From positions 62,001-126,000 of the forward strand of contig JAETNR010000005.1 in the NCBI GenBank assembly GCA_021772055.1: a stretch of 64,000 nt of DNA. The letters run 5' to 3'. A program made the translations under genes and the position numbers. Origin of the DNA: Blautia sp. (lineage in GTDB: Bacteria; Bacillota; Clostridia; Lachnospirales; Lachnospiraceae). Shown piece by piece: positions 24,213-33,363 of this stretch. Every line of letters begins with the position of its first letter. Position 1 is the stretch's first letter. The notes below the pieces were generated by a model. That model did not search any database. It saw only the letters and a list, made by a program, of their open reading frames with translations, and had not been told where the DNA came from.

Positions 24213-25436
24213 ATGGATATGAATAATATTAACATCGAAGAGATCGTGAAACAGGTTCTCTCCGGCATGACAGGAAATGCATCTGCACCTGCCGGGACTC
24301 CGGCACCTGCTGCTAAGGGTGCGATTCCGAAAACTGCAAGAGTCGCAATGATGACAGAGAAAAAACACTTTGAACTTCAGGAGTATCCGCTTCCGGAAGT
24401 GGGAGATGATGATATTCTTGTAAAAGTAGAAGGCTGCGGTGTCTGCGGTACCGATGCACATGAGTACAAAAATGACCCGTTCGGATTAATTCCGGTTGTT
24501 CTGGGACATGAAGGCACCGGTGAAATCGTTGCCATGGGCAAAAATGTAAAAACCGATACAGCAGGAAAACCTGTAAAAGTCGGCGATAAAGTTGTAACAT
24601 GTATGATTTTTAAGGATGATCCGGAAATCACCATGTTCGACCTGAACAAGAAAAACGTCGGAGGCGCTGATGTATACGGCCTTCTTCCGGACGATGACGT
24701 AAAATTCAACGGCTGGTTTGCTGATTATATCTTTATCAGAGGCGGAAAATTCGGTTCCACATTCTTTAATGTAAGTGACCTTGATCTGGATTCCCGTATC
24801 CTGATCGAACCTTGTGCAGTTCTGATCCATGCAGTTGAGAGAGCAAAAACAACAGGCATCCTGAAATTCAACAGCAGAGTTGTTGTTCAGGGATGCGGAC
24901 CGATCGGCCTGATCTGTATTGCAATTCTTCATACGATGGGTATTGAGAACATCTGCGCAGTAGACGGAAACGAAAACCGTCTGAACTTTGCAAAGAAGAT
25001 GGGTGCATCACAGACAGTGAACTTCGCGAACTTCCAGGGTATTGAAGCTCTGGCAGACGGTGTGAAGGATGCATTCGGCGGACATCTTGCAGATTTTGCA
25101 TTCCAGTGTACCGGAAATCCGAAAGCTCATGCAAACATCTACAAATTCATCCGCAACGGCGGCGGTCTTTGTGAGCTTGGCTTCTTTATCAATGGCGGTG
25201 ACGCAACAATTAATCCGCACTTTGACCTTTGCTCAAAAGAAATTAACCTGGTAGGATCCTGGGTATACAACCTGAGAGATTATGCTACTACATTTGATTT
25301 CCTGAAGAGAGCAAAAGGAATCGGACTTCCATTGTCTGAGCTGATCACACATAAATATCCGCTTGAGCAGATCAATGAAGCTCTTGAGACAAATTTGGCT
25401 ATGACTGGTCTGAAGATTGCAATCGTTAATAAATAA
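24213..25436 (+). CDS. Zinc-dependent alcohol dehydrogenase with encapsulation peptide
   Basis: 407 residues. Start ATG at 24213 after AGGAGGAG. The N-terminus NINIEEIVKQVLSGMTG is a typical targeting helix, followed by an Ala/Pro linker. The catalytic domain shows GCGVCGTDAHEY and GHEGTGEIV (zinc ligands) and the Rossmann GCGPIGLI. It lacks the usual four-Cys structural zinc loop, as only a methionine/aspartate-rich segment is seen at that place. It probably reduces lactaldehyde to 1,2-propanediol or propionaldehyde to propanol inside the compartment, recycling NAD+. The locus has a second, unrelated iron alcohol dehydrogenase. Confidence 0.87.
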   Translation: MDMNNINIEEIVKQVLSGMTGNASAPAGTPAPAAKGAIPKTARVAMMTEKKHFELQEYPLPEVGDDDILVKVEGCGVCGTDAHEYKNDPFGLIPVVLGHEGTGEIVAMGKNVKTDTAGKPVKVGDKVVTCMIFKDDPEITMFDLNKKNVGGADVYGLLPDDDVKFNGWFADYIFIRGGKFGSTFFNVSDLDLDSRILIEPCAVLIHAVERAKTTGILKFNSRVVVQGCGPIGLICIAILHTMGIENICAVDGNENRLNFAKKMGASQTVNFANFQGIEALADGVKDAFGGHLADFAFQCTGNPKAHANIYKFIRNGGGLCELGFFINGGDATINPHFDLCSKEINLVGSWVYNLRDYATTFDFLKRAKGIGLPLSELITHKYPLEQINEALETNLAMTGLKIAIVNK

Positions 25437-25460
25437 TCTGCATCTTAAAGGAGAACAGAA

Positions 25461-25775
25461 ATGGCAGAAGCTGTAGGAATTTTAGAGGTATTCGGGCTGA
25501 CCACAGCCTTCGTAGCAGGCGATGCCGGATGTAAGGCAGCGAATGTCCGCCTGGAGGTGTTCGATAAGAACAAGCCGGCCAACGCAGACAGCCTGCCAGT
25601 ACCGCTTCTGGTCTGCATTAAATTCCGCGGTAGTGTGACGGACGTAACGGCAGCAGTTGATGCCGGGATAGAAGTTGCAAACCGGATGACCGGTGTGGTA
25701 CAGCACTATGTAATTCCGAACCCGGAAGAGGGTACGGAAAAAATGCTGAAGATCAGCGCTTTGGATAAGGATTAG
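25461..25775 (+). CDS. BMC-H shell protein with an inserted loop and unusual pore
   Basis: 104 residues, one BMC domain (AVGILEVFGLTTAFVAGDAGCKAANVRLE). A loop of about twelve residues (FDKNKPANADSLP) is inserted where ordinary BMC-H proteins run straight on, and the pore-lining segment reads KFRGSVTDV instead of the RGDVGAV seen in its neighbours. It is likely a minor shell tile with a different pore or a stacking role. Confidence 0.87.
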   Translation: MAEAVGILEVFGLTTAFVAGDAGCKAANVRLEVFDKNKPANADSLPVPLLVCIKFRGSVTDVTAAVDAGIEVANRMTGVVQHYVIPNPEEGTEKMLKISALDKD

Positions 25776-25826
25776 ATCCCTCATCCCAGGAAAATATAAA
25801 TGAGTTCTATTCAGGAGGAATGAATC

Positions 25827-26102
25827 ATGGCACAGGAAGCTTTAGGAATGGTAGAAACCAGAGGACTTACCGCTGCAATTGAGGCAGCAGATGCAATGAC
25901 AAAAGCGGCAGAAGTTACTTTAGTTGGAACAGAAAAAATCGGTTCCGGTCTTGTAACTGTTATGGTTCGCGGTGATGTAGGCGCTGTAAAGGCTGCAGTA
26001 GAGAGCGGAAGCGCAGCTGCATCCAGACTTGGCGAATTAGTAGCTACCCACGTGATCCCGAGACCACACAGCGACGTTGAAAAGATTCTGCCAAGTATCT
26101 GA
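25827..26102 (+). CDS. BMC-H shell protein, PduA/PduJ type
   Basis: 91 residues, minimal canonical [25 protein letters not shown], strand [17 protein letters not shown] with the pore loop, ending [17 protein letters not shown]. It is nearly identical to the protein at 26476-26754 (about nine differences), so the two arose by recent duplication. Likely a main hexameric facet tile. Confidence 0.95.
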   Translation: MAQEALGMVETRGLTAAIEAADAMTKAAEVTLVGTEKIGSGLVTVMVRGDVGAVKAAVESGSAAASRLGELVATHVIPRPHSDVEKILPSI

Positions 26103-26130
26103 TCACACACAGAATTAAAGGAGTTCGCTC

Positions 26131-26442
26131 ATGGGTAAATCATATGGGTTTATTGAGATCACAGGTGTGGTAGCGGCATTGGATGCCCTGGACATCATGT
26201 GTAAAACTGCAGACGTTGAGCTGGCGTCATGGGAACGTAAGCTGGGCGGACGACTGGTGACCATTATTGTGGAAGGCGATGTGGCAGCTGTTACGGAAGC
26301 TGTGGAAGCTGCGGCGGCAAATGCCATCAAGAAACCGGCGAGTTATGCAGTGATCGCACGGCCCCACGAAGAAATTGTGAAACTGGTGGAATTAAGTGCG
26401 AAACGTTGGAAAGAAAAAACGGACGAAGAAGAGAAAGAATAA
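26131..26442 (+). CDS. BMC-H shell protein with charged C-terminal tail
   Basis: 103 residues: BMC domain SYGFIEITGVVAALDALDIMCKTADVELAS, pore segment IIVEGDVAAVTEAV, then a Lys/Glu-rich tail (AKRWKEKTDEEEKE). It sits between the two near-identical BMC-H genes. The tail may face the lumen or cytosol and bind other parts; this is inference. Confidence 0.9.
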   Translation: MGKSYGFIEITGVVAALDALDIMCKTADVELASWERKLGGRLVTIIVEGDVAAVTEAVEAAAANAIKKPASYAVIARPHEEIVKLVELSAKRWKEKTDEEEKE

Positions 26443-26475
26443 GAAGAATTGTTGATCCATAAGGAGGATAAAATC

Positions 26476-26754
26476 ATGACACAGGAAGCTTTAGGAATGG
26501 TAGAAACCAGAGGACTTACTGCAGCGATCGAAGCAGCAGACCAGATGTGCAAAGCTGCTAACGTTGCATTAGTAGGAACAGAGAAGATCGGATCCGGTCT
26601 TGTAACCGTTATGGTACGCGGGGATGTAGGAGCAGTAAAATCCGCAGTAGAAAGCGGAAGCGCAGCAGCATCCAGACTTGGCGAATTAGTAGCTACCCAT
26701 GTAATCCCAAGACCACACACTGACGTAGAGAAAATCCTTCCGGTATTGAAATAA
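26476..26754 (+). CDS. BMC-H shell protein, PduA/PduJ type (duplicate)
   Basis: 92 residues; the ATG at 26476 has AAGGAGG before it. It is almost the same protein as 25827-26102, with changes clustered in the first helix ([10 protein letters not shown] versus [10 protein letters not shown]) and at the C-terminus (VLK versus SI). The extra cysteine at position 25 is a visible difference. Confidence 0.95.
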   Translation: MTQEALGMVETRGLTAAIEAADQMCKAANVALVGTEKIGSGLVTVMVRGDVGAVKSAVESGSAAASRLGELVATHVIPRPHTDVEKILPVLK

Positions 26755-26795
26755 ATCATAGATTCCCATAATCCGGAAAGAAAGCAGGTGTATTC

Positions 26796-27440
26796 TTGGA
26801 AGCGAATAATATCGAATTAATTACCAGGATGGTCATTGAGGCCATTAATAAGAACGAAGACAAAGGCAGCGGCTTTGTAGTTCCGATTGGAGTTTCCGCA
26901 AGACACATCCACCTGACACAGGAGCACGTGGAAGCATTGTTTGGCCCCGGATATCAGCTCACCAAGAAGAAAGAGCTGATGGGCGGCCAGTTTGCATCCA
27001 ATGAGACGGTTACCATCGTAGGATTGAAGCTTCGTGCAATCGAAAACGTACGAATCCTTGGACCGGTTCGTAAAGCATCCCAGGTAGAGGTATCTGCAAC
27101 AGATGCCATCAAACTTGGAATGAAGGTTCCGGTTCGTGAATCCGGCGATGTAAAAGGCAGTGCTCCCATTGCCATCGTAGGACCAAAGGGTGCTATTTAT
27201 CTGAATGAGGGATGTATCGTGGCTATGCGCCATATCCATATGTCTCCGAAGGATGCCATGGCAGCCGGTGTGAAGGACGGCGATATCGTTTCAGTGAAGG
27301 CAGATAACGAGCGCGGTACGATCTTCAATCATGTGAAGATCCGTGTACATGACAGCTTTACCCTGGAAATGCATATCGACACGGACGAAGCAAATGCAGC
27401 ACAGATTGCCACAGGCAATACAGTTACCATTATGAAATAA
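26796..27440 (+). CDS. pduL: Phosphate propanoyltransferase PduL
   Basis: 214 residues. Two zinc-binding histidine motifs define the family: GVSARHIHLTQEH and MRHIHMSPKDA. The N-terminal helix NNIELITRMVIEAINKN is an encapsulation peptide. Reaction: propionyl-CoA + phosphate to propionyl-phosphate + CoA, recycling CoA inside the shell. The start appears to be TTG at 26796 behind AAAGCAGGTG; the next ATG would delete half of the targeting helix, so TTG is preferred. Confidence 0.92.
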   Translation: MEANNIELITRMVIEAINKNEDKGSGFVVPIGVSARHIHLTQEHVEALFGPGYQLTKKKELMGGQFASNETVTIVGLKLRAIENVRILGPVRKASQVEVSATDAIKLGMKVPVRESGDVKGSAPIAIVGPKGAIYLNEGCIVAMRHIHMSPKDAMAAGVKDGDIVSVKADNERGTIFNHVKIRVHDSFTLEMHIDTDEANAAQIATGNTVTIMK

Positions 27441-27505
27441 TAAAAGCCAGGCCGGTGGCATCTGCCACCGGCATAAAAGGATTATAGGATAACACGGAGG
27501 CTCAT

Positions 27506-27772
27506 ATGATTGTAGGCAAAGTAGTTGGAAGCGTGGTATCCACGCGGAAAAGCGAGAAGTTAATTGGACAGAAATTCATGATTGTTGAGCCGGTGCATCA
27601 TATGAAGGCTGACCTCAACCGGATCGTTGCGATTGATATCATCGGCGCAGGAATCGGGGAATATGTATTGGTGGCACAGGGAAGCGCAGCAAGAATTGGC
27701 TGCGGCGTAGAAACGGCACCGGTCGATGCTGCAATTGTAGGTATCATTGACGACGGTGCAGGATTGGAGTAA
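27506..27772 (+). CDS. pduN: Microcompartment vertex protein PduN (BMC-P, EutN/CcmL)
   Basis: 88 residues. Family marks: MIVGKVVGSVVSTRKSEKL at the start and VAQGSAARI plus AAIVGIID at the end. BMC-P pentamers cap the shell vertices. Preceded by GGAGG; a small GCCGGTGGCATCTGCCACCGGC hairpin lies in the gap after pduL at about 27451-27472. Confidence 0.95.
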   Translation: MIVGKVVGSVVSTRKSEKLIGQKFMIVEPVHHMKADLNRIVAIDIIGAGIGEYVLVAQGSAARIGCGVETAPVDAAIVGIIDDGAGLE

Positions 27773-27776
27773 CGCC

Positions 27777-29105
27777 ATGGAAATCAAAGAATTACAGAAA
27801 ATTATGCAGGAGAATGGTGTGGCAGGTGCCGGCGGCGCTGGTTTCCCAACCTATGCGAAGCTTACCGACCAGGCTGATACGATTCTCATGAACTGTGCAG
27901 AGTGCGAGCCGTTACTGAAGCTGCATAGGCAGTTGTTGGAGAAGCACGCCTATGAGATTATGAAAACGTTCCAGCTGATTGCGGAGACTGTTGGCGCAGG
28001 GGAAGCAATCATCGGAATCAAAAAATCTTATGTACAGACAATAAAGGCATTACAGCAGCATATTGAAGAATTTCCAAACATGCGGATCCACCTTTTAGAC
28101 GAGGTGTATCCTATGGGCGATGAAGTAGTCCTGATCTATGAAGCAACCAAAAGGGTGGTAAGACCCGGCGGACTGCCCATTGAGCAGGGTGTTGCTGTAT
28201 TTAACGTAGAAACCATCTATAATGTATACCGTGCTGTTGAAAAACAGAAACCGGTAACAGACAAATATGTTTCGGTTGTAGCTGAGGTCAGTGATCCTGT
28301 GACAGTCAGAGTTCCGATCGGCTGTACATTGGATGAAGTCGTTGCCAGGGCAGGAAAGGTCACTGTCAAAGATCCCGTATACTTTGTAGGGGGTCCCATG
28401 ATGGGACGTATTGGCAGCGGTTCGGACCCGGTGACCAAAACAACGAATGCAATTCTGGTCCTTCCCAAGGATCATCCCATTGTAATGAAGAAGTTAAGAA
28501 CTTCTGCCATAGATTTAAAACGTGCAGCGTCCATTTGCTGCCAGTGCAATACCTGTACGGATCTTTGTCCGAGAAATAATCTGGGACATCCCATTGATCC
28601 GGCCCGCTTTATGAGAGCAGCATCCAATCATGATTTCAGAGATCTGAATCCCTATCTGGATGCTAGTTTCTGCAGTTCCTGCGGTGTCTGCGAGATGTAT
28701 TCCTGTCCGCAGAGTCTGGCACCGAGAAGTCTCCTTGCAGATATGAAAGGCGGACTTCGTGCAGCAGGAGTCAGACCTCCCAAGGATGTTCAGGCAGCGC
28801 CTGTAAAACCATCCAGAGAGTACCGTAAAGTTCCGGAAGAGCGATTGATGGCACGTTTGGCATTGACAAAATACGATAAGGATGCGCCGATGGACGAAAC
28901 CCTTGTGGCAGTTCCGAAGGTAAAGATCCTTTTAAGCCAGCATATCGGTGCACCGGCCCAGGCAATTGTAAGTGCAGGGGATGAGGTAACCAGAGGACAG
29001 ATGATTGCAAAGCCGGCAGGCGGATTAAGTGTTGGCATTCATGCATCCATCTGCGGAAGAGTAACCGAGGTTACGGACCGCCACATCATAATTGCAGCAA
29101 AGTAG
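27777..29105 (+). CDS. pduS: PduS cobalamin reductase / electron-transfer flavoprotein
   Basis: 442 residues, RnfC-like. The N-terminal GVAGAGGAGFPTYAKL is the flavin/nucleotide-binding signature. Two 4Fe-4S motifs follow: CCQCNTCTDLCPRN and CSSCGVCEMYSCPQ near residues 258-320. A C-terminal barrel-like region follows. In Pdu systems PduS reduces cob(III)alamin for PduO or moves electrons through the shell with PduT. The start ATG at 27777, four bases after pduN, uses GGAG in the end of pduN. Confidence 0.92.
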   Translation: MEIKELQKIMQENGVAGAGGAGFPTYAKLTDQADTILMNCAECEPLLKLHRQLLEKHAYEIMKTFQLIAETVGAGEAIIGIKKSYVQTIKALQQHIEEFPNMRIHLLDEVYPMGDEVVLIYEATKRVVRPGGLPIEQGVAVFNVETIYNVYRAVEKQKPVTDKYVSVVAEVSDPVTVRVPIGCTLDEVVARAGKVTVKDPVYFVGGPMMGRIGSGSDPVTKTTNAILVLPKDHPIVMKKLRTSAIDLKRAASICCQCNTCTDLCPRNNLGHPIDPARFMRAASNHDFRDLNPYLDASFCSSCGVCEMYSCPQSLAPRSLLADMKGGLRAAGVRPPKDVQAAPVKPSREYRKVPEERLMARLALTKYDKDAPMDETLVAVPKVKILLSQHIGAPAQAIVSAGDEVTRGQMIAKPAGGLSVGIHASICGRVTEVTDRHIIIAAK

Positions 29106-29121
29106 AAAGGACGTGCAGAAC

Positions 29122-29670
29122 ATGAGTAAAGCAATCGGAATGATTGAATTTAAAACCACAGCCACAGGTATCACTGCAGCAGATGCCATGGTTAAGACAT
29201 CTGATGTGGAGATCGTGGAAGCGCAGACCGTATGTCCGGGTAAGTATATTGCAATTATCACCGGCGATTTAAGTGCGGTAAAAGCAGCCGTTGATGCAGC
29301 GGTTACAACATATGAAGACAAATGTATTGACAGCTTTGTGCTGGGTAATCCTCATGACTCTATTTTCCCGGCAATCTATGGGACAACAGCCGTAGAAGAA
29401 ATCAGCGCGCTGGGAATTCTGGAAACCTACGATGCAGCTTCCATCATTGAAGCGGCAGACCAGGCGGCAAAAACAGCAATCGTAGATCTGATCGAACTGC
29501 GTATTGCAAAGGGAATGTGCGGCAAATCCTACATGTTGATTACCGGAGAGGTTTCCGCAGTAGAGGCTTCCATTGAGAGTGCAAAAGCGCTTGTTGCAGA
29601 AAAAGGCATGTATCTGGATTCTTCCGTGATTGCCCATCCTGACAGGCGTATGATTGATTCAATTTTATAA
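29122..29670 (+). CDS. pduT: PduT tandem-domain shell protein with Fe-S pore cysteine
   Basis: 182 residues, two BMC domains (AIGMIEFKTTATGITAADAM at the start; ALGILETYDAASIIEAADQA from about residue 93). Cys38 in VCPGKY matches the position of the cysteine that binds a 4Fe-4S cluster in the trimer pore of PduT. It is the only two-domain shell protein in this window; a PduB-type trimer is absent. Likely partner of PduS for electron passage. Confidence 0.93.
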   Translation: MSKAIGMIEFKTTATGITAADAMVKTSDVEIVEAQTVCPGKYIAIITGDLSAVKAAVDAAVTTYEDKCIDSFVLGNPHDSIFPAIYGTTAVEEISALGILETYDAASIIEAADQAAKTAIVDLIELRIAKGMCGKSYMLITGEVSAVEASIESAKALVAEKGMYLDSSVIAHPDRRMIDSIL

Positions 29671-29698
29671 ACCATCCTTATAAAGGAGGGCAAAGCAT

Positions 29699-30469
29699 AT
29701 GCTGGCACTGGAGAGACGCAATTTGATTCTTGAGAAACTGCAGACCGAGAAGCGGGTAGTTGTCAGTGAATTAAGCCAGATGTTCGATGTTTCGGAGGAA
29801 ACCATCCGCCGGGATCTGGATAAGCTGGAAAAGGAAGGGCTTGCAACCAAGAGCTATGGAGGTGCGGTGATCAACGAGGATGTAAGTATCGATTTGCCCT
29901 TTAACATCCGTAAGAACCAGAATGTGGCAGGCAAGCAGAAGATGGCGGAGATCGCAGCATCCCTGGTACAGGACGGCGACCATATTTTTCTGGACGCCAG
30001 TACAACGGCTGTCTTTATTGCAAAAGCGCTGAAAGACAGAGAACGCCTTACTGTGATCACCAATTCTATGGAAATCCTGCTGGAGCTTTCTGATGTATCC
30101 GGTTGGAACATTATTTCTACAGGAGGAGTGATGAAAGAGGGGTATCTCGCTTTCTTCGGCTCTAAAACAGAAGAAAGCATCCGTTCCTTTTATGCAGATA
30201 AAGTGATTATTTCCTGTAAGGCCCTAGACCACAGCTGGGGAATTATGGAGTCCCAGGAAGCGTTTGGAACAACGAAGAAGGCCATGATGGCCTCCGGACG
30301 CAAAAAAATCCTGGTGCTGGACAGCACAAAGTTCGATCAGACCGCTTTTTCTGTGGCAGGGAATCTGCGGGATGTGGATGTAGTTATAACAGATAAAAGG
30401 CCGTCTGAGAAATGGCTTGCGCATTTTGAAGAGATGGAGATCGAGTGCAGATATCCGGCGGAAGCATAA
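29699..30469 (+). CDS. DeoR-family transcriptional regulator of the microcompartment locus
   Basis: 256 residues. N-terminal DeoR helix-turn-helix: RRNLILEKLQTEKRVVVSELSQMFDVSEETIRRDLDKLEKEG; then the sugar-phosphate-binding domain with DGDHIFLDASTTA. It lies between the glycyl-radical-type microcompartment genes and the B12-dependent block. DeoR proteins usually respond to phosphorylated sugars, so fuculose- or rhamnulose-1-phosphate or DHAP is a good guess for its ligand. It is the best candidate to bind the 19-bp repeats at both operon promoters. Confidence 0.9.
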   Translation: MLALERRNLILEKLQTEKRVVVSELSQMFDVSEETIRRDLDKLEKEGLATKSYGGAVINEDVSIDLPFNIRKNQNVAGKQKMAEIAASLVQDGDHIFLDASTTAVFIAKALKDRERLTVITNSMEILLELSDVSGWNIISTGGVMKEGYLAFFGSKTEESIRSFYADKVIISCKALDHSWGIMESQEAFGTTKKAMMASGRKKILVLDSTKFDQTAFSVAGNLRDVDVVITDKRPSEKWLAHFEEMEIECRYPAEA

Positions 30470-30524
30470 GAAGACGAGTCTTACATTTCAGGTTTATTTG
30501 TGACATAGAAAAGGAGCATCTGAT

Positions 30525-31676
30525 ATGAAAACCTTTGAAATGAAAACAGTCATTCATTTTGGTGAAAACTCACTGGACAGGCTGAGGGTTCTCCCTTACA
30601 AAAGAGTCCTGATCATCACGGATCCTTTTGTTGTACAGAGCAAAATGATCGATCTGATTACTGCACCATTGGAAAAAGGCGGAATTTCGTATGATATTTT
30701 TCAGGATGTAGTACCGGATGCGCCGGTAGGAAAGATTGCTGAGGGAGTGAAGAAATTCCTTCAGTTTCAGCCGGAAGCTGTTGTGGCAGTTGGGGGCGGA
30801 TCTGCGATTGATTCTTCCAAAGCTATCCGTGAGTTTGCTTTGAAGATCAATAATTACGGGAAGGTAGGCCTGATCGCCATTCCTACCACCAGCGGAACTG
30901 GCTCAGAAGTAACTTCCTTTGCTGTTGTGAACGATACGGACGCAAAGGTGAAATATCCTTTGATCTCTGACAGCCTGACTGCAGACGAGGCAATCCTGGA
31001 TGCAGAGCTTGTCAAGAGCGTGCCGCCTGCCATCACGGCGGATACCGGTATGGACGTGTTCACGCATGCGCTGGAATCTTATGTAAGTACAGAGCATAAC
31101 GAATTTTCATCTGCACTTGCAGAAAAATCCATTGAGATCTGCGGTGTATTTCTGCTTCGGGCATATCTGGACGGCAGCGATATGCATGCACGCCAGAAAA
31201 TGCATGTGGCGTCCTGTCTCGCCGGACTTTCTTTCAACACGGCAGGCCTTGGCATTACCCACAGTATGGCACATCAGCTTGGCGCATTATTCCATGTTCC
31301 TCACGGAAGAGCAAATGCAATGCTCCTTCCTCATATTGTGGAATTTAATGCGAATATCAATAAACACAGCAGAAGCCAGAAGGAATATCTGCCGGCAGTA
31401 AAGCGCTATGCGAATATTGCCCATATTCTGGGACTGAGCAATTATAATAAAGTGATGAGTGTACGTTCTCTTGTAAACTGGATTCAGTTTATGCAGAAAG
31501 AGATGAATATTCCATTGACCATACAGGAAATCGGAACGATTACGCCGGATGCCTATTTTGCTGCTGTGGATAAGATGGCGGAGGCAGCCCTTGCCGATGC
31601 ATGTACAGCCAATAATCCGAGAGTTCCCACAAAGGAAGATATCGTAAAGATCTATACAAAGCTTTGGTCATTCTAA
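30525..31676 (+). CDS. pduQ: Iron-containing alcohol dehydrogenase, PduQ/FucO type
   Basis: 383 residues. Nucleotide motif GGGSAIDSSKAIRE; metal-binding stretch GLGITHSMAHQLGALFHVPHGRANAMLLPH. PTTSGTGSEVTSFAV is also typical. It reduces propionaldehyde to propanol (PduQ) or lactaldehyde to 1,2-propanediol (FucO); sequence alone cannot separate these. No targeting helix is seen, unlike the Zn-ADH upstream. First gene of the B12-dependent module. Confidence 0.9.
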   Translation: MKTFEMKTVIHFGENSLDRLRVLPYKRVLIITDPFVVQSKMIDLITAPLEKGGISYDIFQDVVPDAPVGKIAEGVKKFLQFQPEAVVAVGGGSAIDSSKAIREFALKINNYGKVGLIAIPTTSGTGSEVTSFAVVNDTDAKVKYPLISDSLTADEAILDAELVKSVPPAITADTGMDVFTHALESYVSTEHNEFSSALAEKSIEICGVFLLRAYLDGSDMHARQKMHVASCLAGLSFNTAGLGITHSMAHQLGALFHVPHGRANAMLLPHIVEFNANINKHSRSQKEYLPAVKRYANIAHILGLSNYNKVMSVRSLVNWIQFMQKEMNIPLTIQEIGTITPDAYFAAVDKMAEAALADACTANNPRVPTKEDIVKIYTKLWSF

Positions 31677-31687
31677 AGGAAGACAAT

Positions 31688-33352
31688 ATGAAAAGATCAA
31701 AAAGAATCGAGGCACTGGATCAGCGTGCTGTCAATAAAGACGGATTTATTGACGAATGGCCGGAGATGGGCTTTGCGGCAATGAAAAGCCCCTATGATCC
31801 CAAGCCTTCCATAATTGTAGAAAATGGAATCATAATAGAGCTGGATGGAAAGAAACGGGAAGATTTTGATTTCCTGGATCAGTTCATTGCAGACTATTCC
31901 ATCCGCATTGACCGTGCGGAGAAATCCATGGCAATTCCTTCTCTGGAAATTGCCCGGAAAATCGTGGATATCCAGACTTCCCGCAGGGAAATTCTGGAAA
32001 TTGTATCCGGTATCACCCCGGCTAAGATGGTGGAAGTCATTAACTACTTAAATGTAGTGGAAATGATGATGGGCATGCAGAAGATGCGTGCCAGAAAGGT
32101 TCCAGGAAATCAGGCGCATATCACCAATCTGAAGGACGATCCGGTACAGATTGCTGCAGATGCTGCAGAAGGTGCACTTCGGGGATTCAGTGAAGAGGAA
32201 ACGACCATGGGGGTTGCAAGATACGCGCCCTTTAGCGCCATGGCACTTCTGATCGGATCCCAGGTGGGACGGCCTGGTGTATTGACCCAGTGCTCTGCAG
32301 AGGAAGCAACGGAGCTGGAACTTGGTATCCGCGGACTTACCACCTATGCAGAAACCCTTTCTGTTTATGGTACCGAAAAAGTTTTTATTGATGGAGATGA
32401 TACACCTTATTCCAAAGCATTTTTGAACTCTGCTTATGCCTCCCGCGGTTTGAAGGTTCGCTTTACCTCCGGTGCAGGCTCCGAGGTCCTGATGGGATCC
32501 AGCGAGAAAAAATCCATGCTGTATCTGGAATGCAGGTGTTTATATGTAACAAAAGGTGCAGGAAGCCAGGGAATCCAGAATGGTTCCGTAAGCTGTATCG
32601 GTGTTGCTGCGGGGGTTCCCGCAGGCATCCGTGAGGTTATGGGAGAGAATCTGGTTGCCGCGCTTCTGGGACTGGAGTGTGCGTCCTCCAATGACCAGAG
32701 CTTCTCCAACTCTGATATGAGAAGAACTGCAAGAACCATGCTGCAGTTTATGCCGGGTACAGACTTTATTTTCTCCGGATATGCAGCAGAGCCAAACTAT
32801 GACAATATGTTTGCCGGTTCTAATTTTGACGCGGAAGATTTTGATGATTATAATGTAATGCAGCGGGATATGCAGGTGGACGGCGGTCTTCGCCCTGTAA
32901 CGGAGGAGGATGTGATCCGTGTGCGTCGTGAGGCAGGAAAAGCGGTACAGGCTGTCTTTAAGTATCTTGGGCTTACCGAAGTAACCGATGAGCAGGTGGA
33001 AGCAGTAACCTATGCACATGGAAGCAAAGACACGTTAAAGAGAGATGTGGCTTCTGACCTGATGGCTGCGGACGATATGCTCAAACGGGGCATTACAGGC
33101 ATTGACGTGGTGAAGGCGCTGGCGGAAAGCGGTTTTGAGAAGCTGGCGGGAAGTATCCTGAACATGCTGAAACAGAGAGTGATCGGGGATTATATGCATA
33201 CGGCAGCCATTCTGGATGAGAATTTCCAGGTAATGTCCGGTGTGAATACCCCCAATGACTATATGGGACCGGGAACCGGCTACCGTGTTGACGGAAAACG
33301 CTGGGAAGAAATCAAAGCGATCCCTCACAGGATCAATGTAAACGAATTTTAG
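31688..33352 (+). CDS. pduC: Adenosylcobalamin-dependent diol dehydratase large subunit
   Basis: 554 residues, the standard length for PduC. Start ATG at 31688 after AAAGGAAG. Recognisable blocks: KRSKRIEALDQRAVNKDGFIDEWPEMG at the N-terminus, GMQKMRARKVPGNQAH, EEATELELGIRGLTTYAETLSVYGTE, and ASSNDQSFSNSDMRRTARTM. It catalyses 1,2-propanediol (or glycerol) to propionaldehyde by a cobalamin-radical route. Paired with pduD and pduE downstream. Confidence 0.97.
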   Translation: MKRSKRIEALDQRAVNKDGFIDEWPEMGFAAMKSPYDPKPSIIVENGIIIELDGKKREDFDFLDQFIADYSIRIDRAEKSMAIPSLEIARKIVDIQTSRREILEIVSGITPAKMVEVINYLNVVEMMMGMQKMRARKVPGNQAHITNLKDDPVQIAADAAEGALRGFSEEETTMGVARYAPFSAMALLIGSQVGRPGVLTQCSAEEATELELGIRGLTTYAETLSVYGTEKVFIDGDDTPYSKAFLNSAYASRGLKVRFTSGAGSEVLMGSSEKKSMLYLECRCLYVTKGAGSQGIQNGSVSCIGVAAGVPAGIREVMGENLVAALLGLECASSNDQSFSNSDMRRTARTMLQFMPGTDFIFSGYAAEPNYDNMFAGSNFDAEDFDDYNVMQRDMQVDGGLRPVTEEDVIRVRREAGKAVQAVFKYLGLTEVTDEQVEAVTYAHGSKDTLKRDVASDLMAADDMLKRGITGIDVVKALAESGFEKLAGSILNMLKQRVIGDYMHTAAILDENFQVMSGVNTPNDYMGPGTGYRVDGKRWEEIKAIPHRINVNEF

Positions 33353-33363
33353 GAGGCGCGGCC

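Noticed and set aside
25827-26754. Suspicion that the two near-identical BMC-H genes are an assembly duplication
   Set aside because: They differ at scattered codons, including many silent sites, and are separated by a different BMC-H gene, so they look like true paralogues.
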